A DNA stretch of 64,000 nt, taken from NCBI GenBank assembly GCA_035295125.1, contig DATGJP010000107.1, positions 135,646-199,645 of the forward strand. Reading direction: 5' to 3'. Below the pieces are notes generated by a model. That model ran no database searches and had not been told where the DNA came from. It saw only the letters and a program-made list of their open reading frames with translations. Origin of the DNA: JAICMB01 sp035295125 (GTDB taxonomy: Bacteria > Acidobacteriota > Terriglobia > Bryobacterales > Bryobacteraceae). The position numbers and the translations under genes are program-made. Numbering within the stretch: position 1 is the first letter of the stretch; every line of letters starts with the position of its first letter. Positions 26,766-35,506 of the stretch are shown here, piece after piece.

Positions 26766-28612
26766 GCGCTCACCGGCGCTTCCCGGAACCACAGCTCGAG
26801 CATCAGAAGCATCCAGAGGTAATGATGATTGTCGCGCCGGCCGGAGGCGTGCTCCTGTAGCAGGTGCCGCATGAACGGCTCCGAGACGATGTTGCGTCCG
26901 AGAAAGGCGGCGCTCGTCAGGTGGTCCCATAGGAAATCGCGGAGCGATTCGCGAAACCACCTCGCGAGCGGCACACCGAAGCCCTGCTTGGGCCTGGAGA
27001 GAAGCTCGGGTGGAAGGCGATCCTTCATGGCTTCAATAAAAATCAGCTTGCCGTGGCCATTGCGGATCTTCCAGGAGTGGGGAATCGTGGCGGCGAACTC
27101 GGCCAACTCGTGGTCGAGCATGGGACAGCGCACTTCCAGCGAATTCGCCATCGACATGCGGTCCACTTTCACAAGCATCTGGCCGGTCAGTTTCGCCGTT
27201 GCTTCGAAGTACAGCGCTTGCGTCAGGACGTTGCCGCCGTTTTCGGGAACCATCCGTGTCAGGTAGCCGGCTTCGGCCGGGAGCATCCAGTCAGCGGTAA
27301 GCAGCCGTTCGCGCAGAAAATAGGGCGTGGTGTTGTTGTCGAAGTATCGCTCCAGCGCCGAAGGCCGGCTGATCATGCGCAGATAGTTTTTGCCGTAGGC
27401 CGAGTAGGGCAGGGAATCGGCCACAAACGATAGAAGCCGTCGTGCGATGGCGGGCGTCCGGTCCAGGCGTTGGAGCCGTTCGGCAGCGAAAAAGCTTTCA
27501 TACCCGCCAAAGAGCTCGTCGCCGCCGTCGCCGGTGAGCACGACCTTCACATGCTGCCGAGCGAATTCCGAAACGATAAAGGTGGGCACCGCGGCGGTGT
27601 CGCCGAACGGCTCATCGAAGTACCGGCCGATTTTGGAAACCAGGTCGATCGAGTCGGGACGCACCAGAATCTCGTGATGCTCGGTTCCGTACTTCGCCGC
27701 CACTATCCGCGCGTAAGGAAGTTCGTTAAATTCGCTCTCATCGAAGCCGATGGAGAAAGTCTTGACCGGTTCGCGCGTCTGCAACGCCATGGACGCAACG
27801 ATTGACCCGGAGTCGATCCCGCCGCTGAGGAAAGCGCCGAGCGGCACGTCGGCGATCAGGCGCAGCCGGACCGATTCATCGAAGAGTTCGCGAACGCGTT
27901 CGGTCATCGCGGCTTGGGTCTTATCGCCCGGCATCTCCTGCGAGATAGGAAGCGCCCAATACTGTCCCTGCTCAACCCGTCCGTCCGCGTGACAACTCAT
28001 CCACGATCCCGGCGGGAGTTTGCGGACGCCTTTATAAGGACTCCACGGTTCCGGGATGTAGCCTTGCAGAAAATAGAGCCGCAGCGCTTCATCGTCCTGT
28101 TCGAGGGGAACTCCCGTATCGCGGAGGCATTTCAGTTCGCTGCCGAAAACGATCCCGTCGTTTAGCAAGGAGTAGTACAACGGCTTCTTGCCGAAACGAT
28201 CCCGGGCCAGGTACAGCGCTTGCTTCCGCGCATCCCAAATCGCATAGGCGAACATGCCGCGCAGCTTCGCAACGCCGGAGTGCCCAAACTCTTCATAAAG
28301 ATGCACCAGCGTCTCGGTATCGCTGTTGGTCTTAAAACGGTGCCCTCGCGCAAGGAGATCCTGCCGTAGATCCTGGTAGTTATAGATCTCACCGTTAAAG
28401 ACGACCCAGATGGAGCCATCCTCATTCGACATCGGCTGATGTCCTGTGCTCAGGTCAATGATGCTCAACCGCCGCATTCCGATGGCGCAGCGGCCATCAA
28501 CATGGAAACCTTCATCGTCCGGTCCGCGGTGGACGATGCGGTCGCACATCGCCCGGACCCGCGCCAAACTGGCGTTTGCGTCGAAGCGTAGCTCTCCAGC
28601 GATGCCACACAC
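26756..28612 (-). CDS. asnB: asparagine synthase (glutamine-hydrolysing)
   Basis: The 618-residue enzyme turns aspartate, glutamine and ATP into asparagine. The N-terminal glutaminase domain needs cysteine directly after the initiator, and here a GTG at 28612 gives M-CGIAGELRFD. An upstream ATG (28657) would bury this cysteine at residue 17 and is rejected. The synthetase domain has the PP-loop motif FLSGGIDSGS (about 255-264) and SIGFDESEFNELPYARIVAA. AsnB-type enzymes in such genomes may also amidate surface polymers, but no glycan genes are next to it. It is divergent from the respiratory operon, and a palindromic repeat lies just upstream of its start. Confidence 0.93.
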   Translation of the reverse strand: MCGIAGELRFDANASLARVRAMCDRIVHRGPDDEGFHVDGRCAIGMRRLSIIDLSTGHQPMSNEDGSIWVVFNGEIYNYQDLRQDLLARGHRFKTNSDTETLVHLYEEFGHSGVAKLRGMFAYAIWDARKQALYLARDRFGKKPLYYSLLNDGIVFGSELKCLRDTGVPLEQDDEALRLYFLQGYIPEPWSPYKGVRKLPPGSWMSCHADGRVEQGQYWALPISQEMPGDKTQAAMTERVRELFDESVRLRLIADVPLGAFLSGGIDSGSIVASMALQTREPVKTFSIGFDESEFNELPYARIVAAKYGTEHHEILVRPDSIDLVSKIGRYFDEPFGDTAAVPTFIVSEFARQHVKVVLTGDGGDELFGGYESFFAAERLQRLDRTPAIARRLLSFVADSLPYSAYGKNYLRMISRPSALERYFDNNTTPYFLRERLLTADWMLPAEAGYLTRMVPENGGNVLTQALYFEATAKLTGQMLVKVDRMSMANSLEVRCPMLDHELAEFAATIPHSWKIRNGHGKLIFIEAMKDRLPPELLSRPKQGFGVPLARWFRESLRDFLWDHLTSAAFLGRNIVSEPFMRHLLQEHASGRRDNHHYLWMLLMLELWFREAPVSAYN

Positions 28613-28632
28613 GGTGCTTTGATTATCGCAAA

Positions 28633-28670
28633 GGGCAGGCGAAGCCGCCCACCCCACTTCATGGTGGGTG
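28633..28670. repeat. palindromic repeat upstream of asnB
   Basis: GGGCAGGCGAAGCCGCCC is followed by ACCCCACTTCATGGTGGGT. The first part is an imperfect hairpin matching the palindrome at 25014 and the second is a separate short hairpin (CCCAC-TTCATG-GTGGG). It lies in the 164-base space between asnB and actA, close to the asnB start. Confidence 0.65.
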
Positions 28671-28711
28671 CTATTGTAAACAGAAAAATTGCATTCAGAC
28701 CGTAAAATTTT

Positions 28712-28741
28712 TAGACATCGCGGATCGAGTTAGGGCATAAT
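28712..28741 (+). promoter_or_regulatory. sigma-70-like promoter of the respiratory operon
   Basis: TAGACA at 28712-28717 (five of six with TTGACA) is separated by 18 bases from CATAAT at 28736-28741 (five of six with TATAAT). The predicted start near 28748 would leave a leader of about 30 bases before actA. Confidence 0.55.
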
Positions 28742-28748
28742 AGCGATT

Positions 28749-28766
28749 TGACTCTTGCCTGAGTCA
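28749..28766. promoter_or_regulatory. perfect dyad just after the predicted start site, possible operator
   Basis: TGACTC at 28749-28754 and GAGTCA at 28761-28766 form a perfect inverted repeat with a six-base spacer. It lies between the predicted -10 box and the actA start codon, where a repressor would block transcription. No matching regulator gene is next to it. Confidence 0.4.
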
Positions 28767-28776
28767 GTGGACTGGA

Positions 28777-29427
28777 ATGGCCCAACTCTTCCATCGAAGT
28801 GCTAACTCGATCGCGAAGGTCAGTATCTTTGGCGGACTGATCCTTGTCGCATGCATCCTAATCGGAGCGTACACAGCCGATCGCGGCGGGTACGTTACAG
28901 ACGTCGGGGCCGCCAAGGATCAGCCCGTCCCCTTCAGCCACAAACACCACGTCACGGACGACGGCATCGATTGCCGCTACTGCCATACGTCTGTGGAGAG
29001 TTCGGCCTATGCCGGCCTGCCGGCCACCGAGATCTGCATGACGTGCCATTCGCAGATCTGGTCCGATGCGACGCTGCTGGAGCCAGTCCGCGCCAGCTTC
29101 CGTACCGGCCAATCGCTTGGCTGGACGCGTATCCACGATCTGCCCGAGTTCGTTTACTTCAACCACAGCATACATATCAATAAGGGAATTGGATGCGCCT
29201 CGTGTCATGGCCGTGTTGACCAGATGCCGCTGACTTACAAGGTCAACACGTTGAACATGAACTGGTGCATTGAATGCCACCGCGATCCCGCGAAGTACGT
29301 GCGGCCGCGCGAGCAAGTGTTCAACATGGCCTACGTTCCTCCTGCGAACCAGGAGGAGTTCGGTAAAAAGCTGGTAAAGGAATATAAGATTCAGAGTCTG
29401 ACCGACTGCTGGACTTGCCACCGATGA
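28777..29427 (+). CDS. actA: alternative complex III pentaheme cytochrome c subunit ActA
   Basis: The 216-residue protein has one N-terminal TM helix (about 15-35) and five CxxCH heme motifs: CRYCH, CMTCH, CASCH, CIECH and CWTCH, the last at the extreme C-terminus. Five hemes, this size and position at the head of an act operon fit ActA of alternative complex III, the membrane quinol oxidoreductase that replaces the bc1 complex. ActA passes electrons toward a periplasmic acceptor or directly to the oxidase. It overlaps actB by four bases (ATGA). Confidence 0.93.
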   Translation: MAQLFHRSANSIAKVSIFGGLILVACILIGAYTADRGGYVTDVGAAKDQPVPFSHKHHVTDDGIDCRYCHTSVESSAYAGLPATEICMTCHSQIWSDATLLEPVRASFRTGQSLGWTRIHDLPEFVYFNHSIHINKGIGCASCHGRVDQMPLTYKVNTLNMNWCIECHRDPAKYVRPREQVFNMAYVPPANQEEFGKKLVKEYKIQSLTDCWTCHR

Positions 29428-32400
29428 GCGATAATTCACCGGAACGCGCAGGGGCTCGAACTGCGCAGCCTCAAAAAAATGAACTCGTTGTGCTCGGGCA
29501 GAACGGCACGGAGCCCGTTCAAGACGCGCCAATGGATCGGCCTGCGCTCGATCTGGCGAAGATCAAAGCGCTGCTCGACAAGGGCGAGGGGCCGAAGTTT
29601 TGGCGCGGACTCGAAGATCTGGCCGATACCGCCGAAGTCCGTCAATTCCTCGACGACGAATTTCCGGACCGCCGCCCCGACTGGGTCGAGCCCGCGAACC
29701 GCCGCAAGTTTCTCAAGATCATGGGTGCGTCGCTCGGCCTGGCGGGTCTGGCGGCATGTACCAAGCAGCCCAAGGAACTAATCGTTCCCTACGTTCGCCA
29801 GCCCGAGGACATCGTTCCCGGCAAGCCGCTGTTCTTTGCCACCGCCATGGAGTTTGCCGGTTCCGCTACTGGCCTCCTGGTCCGCAATAACGAGGGTCAT
29901 CCCACCAAGATCGAGGGCAATCCCGACCATCCCGGCAGCCTGGGCGCTTCGGACTACTTCAACCAGGCATCTTTGCTCACGATGTACGACCCCGACCGGT
30001 CGCAGAACATTCTGTATAACGGGGCGATCACCGGATGGGTCAATTTTGAATCCGCGGTCACCAGGATTCGCGGCGACCAGGTTCAGAAGGGCGGCGCCGG
30101 GGTGCGTGTTCTGACCGAGACGGTTCTCTCGCCGACCTTCGCCGCGCAGATGAAAGCGCTGCAAACCGCGATGCCGCAGATGAAGTGGCATCAGTACGAG
30201 CCGGCGGCGCGGGTAGGCAGCTCCGGTGGCGCGGCAGCCGCGTTTGGGCGCCCGGTGAATACGATTTACGCGTTCGACAAGGCTGACGTTGTGGTCGCGC
30301 TCGATGCCGATTTCCTGGCTAGCGGCCCTGGCAATCTCCGCCACGCGCACGATTTCGCGAGCCGCCGCAGCGTTTACACGAACATTGCCAAGACAGAGCA
30401 GCCCAAGGAAAACCGGCAGGAAGGTTACCAGCCCGGACCAGATGCGCCCCTGCGCAACCAGGCTGCGGAGCACGTAGAACACGACAACAGCCCCCTGCAG
30501 ACACCCCCGCAGGTGGCGCCCGAAGGCGTGCCGCTGGATCAGATCACGCAGAACCGTTTATATGTTGTCGAGCCCTGCCCGAGTCCGACCGGCAGCATGG
30601 CGGATCACCGCTATCCGCTGCAGGCGGGCCAGGTGCTGGAGTTCGCGCGGCAGCTTGCAGCGGCACTCAACGGCGGCAGCGCCCAGGCGCCATCGGGTCT
30701 TCAAGGACCGGCGGCAAAAGCTTTCCAGGATATTCCGGCCATTGCCCGCGACCTGAAAGCGCACTCCGGAACAAGCATCGTGATCGCTGGTGAATTCCAG
30801 CCCGCCGAAGTTCACGCGCTCGCTCACGCCATGAATGCGGCCCTCGGCAATGTCGGCAAAACGGTCAGCTATACCGAGGCCATCGAAGGCAACCCGGTGG
30901 ATCAGATGCAGTCGCTCAAGGATCTGGTTGCTGATCTGAACGCCGGAAAGGTCGAAGCTTTGTTCATCCTCGGCGGGAACCCGGTTTACAACGCGCCGGT
31001 GGACTTGAATTTCAAGAACGCGCTTGGCAAGGCAAAATGGAGCATGCATCTTGCGCTTTACCGGAACGAGACATCTGAGCTTTGCCACTGGCATATTCCG
31101 GCCGCGCATTATCTCGAGTCCTGGAGCGACACGCGCGGTTTTGACGGCACCACGAGCATCGTGCAGCCGCTGATCGCGCCGATGTACGATGGCAAGACCT
31201 CGCACGAGATCCTGTCGGTCCTGGGCCAGCAGACGGAAACGTCGCCGTACACCATCGTCAAGAAATACTGGTCCGATAGCCTGCCGGGCGCCGACTTTGA
31301 AACCCGGTGGCAGACCTGGCTACACGACGGCGTTATTCCTAACACGGCGGCAGCCGCGGTCACAGTGGCCGCCAAAGCGCCGGCCGCGGGCGCCAGTTCC
31401 AACCCGCAGGGAATTGAGGTCATCATCCGTCCCGATCCCACGATCTGGGATGGAACGTTTACCAACAACTCCTGGCTGCAGGAGCTGCCGAAGCCCGCGA
31501 CGAAGACCGTCTGGGACAACGCGGTCCTCATGAACCCGTCAACAGCCCAGCAACTCGGAGTGACGGAGCAGGACCTGGTGCAGGTGAGCTATCGTGGTCA
31601 GGCCGTCACGGGACCTGCCGCGCTGGTTCCCGGTCACGCACCGAATGCCGTAACCGTCCACATGGGCTACGGCCGGTGGCGTTCGGGCCATATCACGAAC
31701 AACATCGGCCACAATGCATTCCTGCTACAAACCTCGGATGCCCCGGGCGGCGGCTACGGCGGCGAGGTCAAAAAAGCGGGCGGCAAATACCTGCTCGCGG
31801 CTTCCCAGCATGCCCAGACGATGGAGGAGCGTGAGCCGATCCGTATCGCCACACTGGAAGAGTTTAAAAAGAACGCGGAGTTCGTAACCGAGAAAGATAA
31901 ACCGATCCCGAAATGGATGACCCTGTATCCCGACTACGCGTACGAGGGCTACAAATGGGGCATGTCCATCGACCTGAACAAGTGCGTTGGATGCAGCAAC
32001 TGTACGACGGCGTGCTATGCCGAGAACAATATCGCGGTGGTCGGCAAGGACCAGGTATCGCGCGGACGCATCATGCAATGGATTCGCGTCGACCGCTATT
32101 TCAAAGGCAACTGGGACAACCCGGAGCTATATTATCAGCCGCTCGCTTGCGTGATGTGCGAGAACGCGCCGTGCGAGCTGGTTTGCCCGGTGGCTGCAAC
32201 GGTTCACAGCGGCGAGGGTATCAACCAGATGGTGTACAACCGCTGCGTTGGGACGCGCTACTGCTCCAACAACTGCCCGTATAAAGTACGGCGCTTCAAT
32301 TTCTACCTGTTCTCGGATTGGGACACGCAAAGCTACTACCCGATGCGCAATCCCAACGTCACAGTCCGCAGCCGCGGTGTGATGGAAAAATGCAGCTACT

Positions 32401-32663
32401 GCATACAGCGCATCAACTCGGCGAAGATCACGGCTGAAATCGAAAACCGGCGCGTCCAGGACGGCGAAATCGTTCCCGCTTGCGCCCAGGCGTGCCCCAC
32501 GCGCGCCATCGTGTTCGGCGATGTAAACGATCCGAACAGCCAGGTAGCCAAACTTAAAGCTCAAGTGCGCGATTACGGTTTGCTCGAAGAGTTGAACACA
32601 AGGCCGCGGACCACCTATCTGGGCCGCTTGCGCAATCCGAATCCGGAAATCGAGAAGGGATAA
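29424..32663 (+). CDS. actB: alternative complex III iron-sulfur/molybdopterin-like subunit ActB
   Basis: This 1079-residue subunit joins two parts. After about 90 cytoplasmic-like residues a twin-arginine motif NRRKFLK (Arg at 93-94) leads into the hydrophobic MGASLGLAGLAAC, a Tat-type export signal. The middle (about 120-790) resembles the molybdopterin oxidoreductase fold, which in ACIII carries no molybdenum cofactor. From about residue 850 there are four iron-sulfur cysteine groups: CVGCSNCTTAC, CVMCENAPCELVC, CVGTRYCSNNC and CSYC...CAQAC. Like other ActB proteins it should pass electrons from the quinol site through its clusters. Start fixed by overlap with actA. Confidence 0.93.
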   Translation: MSDNSPERAGARTAQPQKNELVVLGQNGTEPVQDAPMDRPALDLAKIKALLDKGEGPKFWRGLEDLADTAEVRQFLDDEFPDRRPDWVEPANRRKFLKIMGASLGLAGLAACTKQPKELIVPYVRQPEDIVPGKPLFFATAMEFAGSATGLLVRNNEGHPTKIEGNPDHPGSLGASDYFNQASLLTMYDPDRSQNILYNGAITGWVNFESAVTRIRGDQVQKGGAGVRVLTETVLSPTFAAQMKALQTAMPQMKWHQYEPAARVGSSGGAAAAFGRPVNTIYAFDKADVVVALDADFLASGPGNLRHAHDFASRRSVYTNIAKTEQPKENRQEGYQPGPDAPLRNQAAEHVEHDNSPLQTPPQVAPEGVPLDQITQNRLYVVEPCPSPTGSMADHRYPLQAGQVLEFARQLAAALNGGSAQAPSGLQGPAAKAFQDIPAIARDLKAHSGTSIVIAGEFQPAEVHALAHAMNAALGNVGKTVSYTEAIEGNPVDQMQSLKDLVADLNAGKVEALFILGGNPVYNAPVDLNFKNALGKAKWSMHLALYRNETSELCHWHIPAAHYLESWSDTRGFDGTTSIVQPLIAPMYDGKTSHEILSVLGQQTETSPYTIVKKYWSDSLPGADFETRWQTWLHDGVIPNTAAAAVTVAAKAPAAGASSNPQGIEVIIRPDPTIWDGTFTNNSWLQELPKPATKTVWDNAVLMNPSTAQQLGVTEQDLVQVSYRGQAVTGPAALVPGHAPNAVTVHMGYGRWRSGHITNNIGHNAFLLQTSDAPGGGYGGEVKKAGGKYLLAASQHAQTMEEREPIRIATLEEFKKNAEFVTEKDKPIPKWMTLYPDYAYEGYKWGMSIDLNKCVGCSNCTTACYAENNIAVVGKDQVSRGRIMQWIRVDRYFKGNWDNPELYYQPLACVMCENAPCELVCPVAATVHSGEGINQMVYNRCVGTRYCSNNCPYKVRRFNFYLFSDWDTQSYYPMRNPNVTVRSRGVMEKCSYCIQRINSAKITAEIENRRVQDGEIVPACAQACPTRAIVFGDVNDPNSQVAKLKAQVRDYGLLEELNTRPRTTYLGRLRNPNPEIEKG

Positions 32664-32667
32664 GCAG

Positions 32668-34095
32668 GTGAAGAAAACCGAAGAGATAGGATTCGATTTC
32701 GTCGAAAAGGATGCTCCAGATCCTGGTCCTACCAAGGTCGTAGGACCGGGCTACGATTTCGGCAAAATCACCGACAAGATCGGCAACATCCCGCTGTTGC
32801 CGCTGACGAAGCTGCCGCGGCAGTTCTACATCGCGATGACCCTCGGCTTCCTGATTATGCAGGGATTGCTGATGGGCATGTACATGCTCTTCTTCGTCGG
32901 CGTTGGCGTGTGGGGCATCATGATCCCCGTTGCCTGGGGATTTGCGATCGTCAACTTCGTGTGGTGGATCGGTATTGGTCACGCGGGCACGCTCATATCT
33001 GCCATTTTGTTGTTATTACGACAGGACTGGCGAACGTCAATTAACCGATTCGCGGAATCGATGACGTTGTTTGCCGTCATGCAGGCTGGTATGTTCCCGG
33101 TGCTGCACACCGGCCGTCCCTGGCTCGCTTACTGGCTGCTTCCCTATCCGAATTCGATGTGGCTGTGGCCGCAGCCGCGCAGTCCGCTGGTGTGGGACGT
33201 TTTCGCGGTTTCCACGTACTTCACGGTCTCCTTATTGTTCTGGTACACCGGCCTGGTGCCTGACATGGCGACCATGCGCGACAAGGCCGTCAACCCCATC
33301 GTCAAGAAAATCTACGGAGTCTTGAGTTTAGGTTGGCGCGGCGCCGCGCGGCACTGGTCCCGCTACGCTATGGCGTACCTCTGCCTGGGCGGCCTGGCGA
33401 CGCCCCTGGTGCTCTCGGTTCACACCGTGGTCAGCTTCGACTTTGCGATTTCGCTGGTTCCCGGCTGGCACACGACGTTCTTCCCGCCTTATTTCGTTGC
33501 GGGCGCCATTTACTCCGGGTTTGCGATGGTGCTGACGCTGGCCATTCCCGCACGCAAATGGCTGCACCTCGAAGATGTCATCACGATGCGCCACCTCGAT
33601 TGCATGGGCAAGCTTATGCTCGCGACCGGCTGCATCGTAGCGTACGCGTACATTATGGAAGCGTTCATGGCAGGCTACAGCGGCGACTTCTACGAAAACT
33701 TCATGTGGAAGAATCGCGCGAGCGGCCCGTATGGACCGTTCTACATGCTGCTGATTACGTGCAACATCATCCTGCCGCAGTTCCTGTGGTCGAAGCGGGT
33801 TCGGTTGAGCATTCCATTGTTGTTCATTGAATCGATCATCGTGAACATCGGTATGTGGCTGGAACGCTTTGTTATCGTCATTACGAGTTTGCATCGCGAT
33901 TTTCTGCCGTCGTCCTGGGGTATGTACTATCCGACGGTTTGGGACTGGGCGGTTTTCATCGGCACCATGGGTTTCTTCGTATTCCTGATGTGCTGGTTCC
34001 TGCGCCTGCTCCCGGCAATTCCGATTTTCGAAATGCGTGAAGTGCTGCATCATCTTCCGGAAGAACCGAAGTTGGTGCCGCAGCATATTAAATAG
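32668..34095 (+). CDS. actC: alternative complex III membrane subunit ActC (NrfD/PsrC-like)
   Basis: The 475-residue polytopic protein begins at a GTG four bases after actB, with GAAGGGA ahead of it. It has about ten TM helices and the NrfD-type features GIGHAGTLISAILLLLRQDWR and HTGRPWLAYWLLPYPN. ActC is the quinone-binding membrane core of ACIII and, with ActF, may take part in proton movement. The C-terminal cytoplasmic tail (LPEEPKLVPQHIK) is short. Position between actB and actD is the usual one. Confidence 0.93.
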   Translation: MKKTEEIGFDFVEKDAPDPGPTKVVGPGYDFGKITDKIGNIPLLPLTKLPRQFYIAMTLGFLIMQGLLMGMYMLFFVGVGVWGIMIPVAWGFAIVNFVWWIGIGHAGTLISAILLLLRQDWRTSINRFAESMTLFAVMQAGMFPVLHTGRPWLAYWLLPYPNSMWLWPQPRSPLVWDVFAVSTYFTVSLLFWYTGLVPDMATMRDKAVNPIVKKIYGVLSLGWRGAARHWSRYAMAYLCLGGLATPLVLSVHTVVSFDFAISLVPGWHTTFFPPYFVAGAIYSGFAMVLTLAIPARKWLHLEDVITMRHLDCMGKLMLATGCIVAYAYIMEAFMAGYSGDFYENFMWKNRASGPYGPFYMLLITCNIILPQFLWSKRVRLSIPLLFIESIIVNIGMWLERFVIVITSLHRDFLPSSWGMYYPTVWDWAVFIGTMGFFVFLMCWFLRLLPAIPIFEMREVLHHLPEEPKLVPQHIK

Positions 34096-34098
34096 CGT

Positions 34099-34665
34099 AT
34101 GAGCGGGCATACCGATCCAAAAGAGCTAGGGCAGGGCATGCACGGCGTGATGGCCGAGTTCCATCACGGCGAGGAACTCGTCAAGGCGGCGCATCGCGCC
34201 TTTTCGGCGGGCTTCCGCAAAATGGAGGGCTACTCGCCGCTGCCGGTGGAAGGGCTAAGCGAAGCTCTTGGCTTCAAACGGCACTTTGTATCGCTGGTCA
34301 TTTTGATTGGCGGTCTGTGTGGATGCACCGGCGGGTTCACGCTGATGTGGTGGATGAGCGTCGTCGCCTATGCGCACAACGTCGCCGGCCACCCGATGAA
34401 TAGCTGGCCGCAGTACATTCCGCCGACTTTCGAATGCACCATTCTGTTGGCGGCATTGTCGGCGGTATTGGGGATGTTCGCGATGAACGGGCTGCCGCAG
34501 CCGTATCACCCGGTTTTCAACGTGAAGGAGTTTGCGGAGCGGGCATCGCGGGACCGTTTTTTCCTGGTGATTGAAGCGGAAGATCCGCTGTTCGATTTGG
34601 AGAAGACCCGGACGTTCATGCAGGCTGAGCTGGAGCCCATGGGAGTGTACGATGTCGAGAATTAG
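34099..34665 (+). CDS. actD: alternative complex III subunit ActD (DUF3341)
   Basis: The 188-residue protein has the ActD/DUF3341 layout: a soluble N-terminal part (EELVKAAHRAFSAGFRKMEG, GYSPLPVEGLSEALG), two TM helices (about 70-92, LVILIGGLCGCTGGFTLMWW, and about 112-135, PPTFECTILLAALSAVLGMF) and a C-terminal soluble end (FFLVIEAEDPLFDLEKTR). It helps hold the complex together; a catalytic role is not known. Its last 14 bases overlap the start of actE. Confidence 0.92.
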   Translation: MSGHTDPKELGQGMHGVMAEFHHGEELVKAAHRAFSAGFRKMEGYSPLPVEGLSEALGFKRHFVSLVILIGGLCGCTGGFTLMWWMSVVAYAHNVAGHPMNSWPQYIPPTFECTILLAALSAVLGMFAMNGLPQPYHPVFNVKEFAERASRDRFFLVIEAEDPLFDLEKTRTFMQAELEPMGVYDVEN

Positions 34666-35506
34666 CCGGTGGGGCGGGTTTTCAACCCGCGGCGGGTTTG
34701 TAACCCGCCGAGCGCCGGTTTCAAACCGGCGCGCAGGATTCAATCCTGCCTTACTCGCGCTCGGACTCGCGCTGGCGGCACTGACGGCCTGCCGCCAGGA
34801 CATGCACAACCAGCCCAAGTACAAGCCCTACGTCGAAAGCGATTTCTTCGCGGATCATCGTTCCGAACGCCCACAGGTCCCCGGGACGGTGGCGCGCGGC
34901 CATCTCCGCATCGACGAGGCCCGTTACCAGGGACGCGTCAACAACGCTGACATCGACTACTTCCCGATTCCGATCGCGCGCGCCGACATCGCCCGCGGCC
35001 AGGAGCGGTTCAACATATATTGCACTCCCTGTCATGGACGCCTGGGCGATGGCCGCGGTCTGGTCGTGATGCGGGGCTTTCATCAGCCGCCGTCGTATCA
35101 CATCGATCGCTTGCGGACCGCCCCGGTAGGGCATTTTTACGACGTCATGACCAACGGTTTCGGCGCCATGGCCAGCTATGCTTCCCGCGTTGCGCCCGAC
35201 GACCGCTGGCGAATCGCCGCGTACATCCGGGCGCTGCAGTACAGCCAGGACCAGCAGCTCACGTCGATTCCGTCCGATCAGCAACAGTATCTCCAGCAGC
35301 ACCCCGAAGAGCATCCGCTCTACGAGGGAACGCAGGTCATCAATACGGTGGCGAACCCTGCGACGATTCAAGGCGTCGTGCCTGAGAACGGATTGCCCAA
35401 TCCGCCGCCGAACGCTCCCGGTTATGGGCCGAGTCAAATCGGCAAACAAGAAGTGCCTGCTGCACAGCAGCCCCGAGGGGCACAGAGACAACCACCACAG
35501 CAATGA
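34652..35506 (+). CDS. actE: alternative complex III monoheme cytochrome c lipoprotein ActE
   Basis: The 284-residue product is a lipoprotein: hydrophobic LLALGLALAAL ends at the lipobox LTAC, whose Cys would be lipidated. One CTPCH heme motif sits in ERFNIYCTPCHGRLGDGRG and a distal-ligand region follows (VVMRGFHQPPSYH). The C-terminal 60 residues are Gln/Pro-rich. I chose the ATG at 34652, which overlaps actD by 14 bases; a longer open frame reaches further into actD. Between this ATG and the hydrophobic core lies a run of four perfect DNA palindromes (34674-34749), which makes the positively charged part of the signal unusually long (WGGFSTRGGFVTRRAPVSNR). ActE carries electrons out of ACIII. 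Confidence 0.9.
   Translation: MSRISRWGGFSTRGGFVTRRAPVSNRRAGFNPALLALGLALAALTACRQDMHNQPKYKPYVESDFFADHRSERPQVPGTVARGHLRIDEARYQGRVNNADIDYFPIPIARADIARGQERFNIYCTPCHGRLGDGRGLVVMRGFHQPPSYHIDRLRTAPVGHFYDVMTNGFGAMASYASRVAPDDRWRIAAYIRALQYSQDQQLTSIPSDQQQYLQQHPEEHPLYEGTQVINTVANPATIQGVVPENGLPNPPPNAPGYGPSQIGKQEVPAAQQPRGAQRQPPQQ
34674..34749. repeat. four consecutive perfect palindromes inside actE
   Basis: Four inverted repeats follow one another: GCGGGTT-TTC-AACCCGC (34674-34690), GGCGGGTT-TGT-AACCCGCC (34691-34709), GCGCCGGTT-TCA-AACCGGCGC (34712-34732) and GCAGGATT-C-AATCCTGC (34733-34749). Each has TTN(1-3)AA at its centre. The tail CCTTACTCGCGCTCGG matches, at 13 of 16 bases, the sequence after the same type of palindrome on the minus strand at 63866-63850. 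The block is translated as the N-region of the ActE signal peptide. Confidence 0.9.

Noticed and set aside
28613..28657. Longer asnB starting at an upstream ATG
   Set aside because: The glutaminase nucleophile must be the residue after the initiator. Only GTG 28612 gives M-C-G-I-A-G.
34674..34749. Short CRISPR-like array
   Set aside because: The units are self-complementary, differ in sequence, have no spacers between them and lie in a coding region. No cas gene is present.
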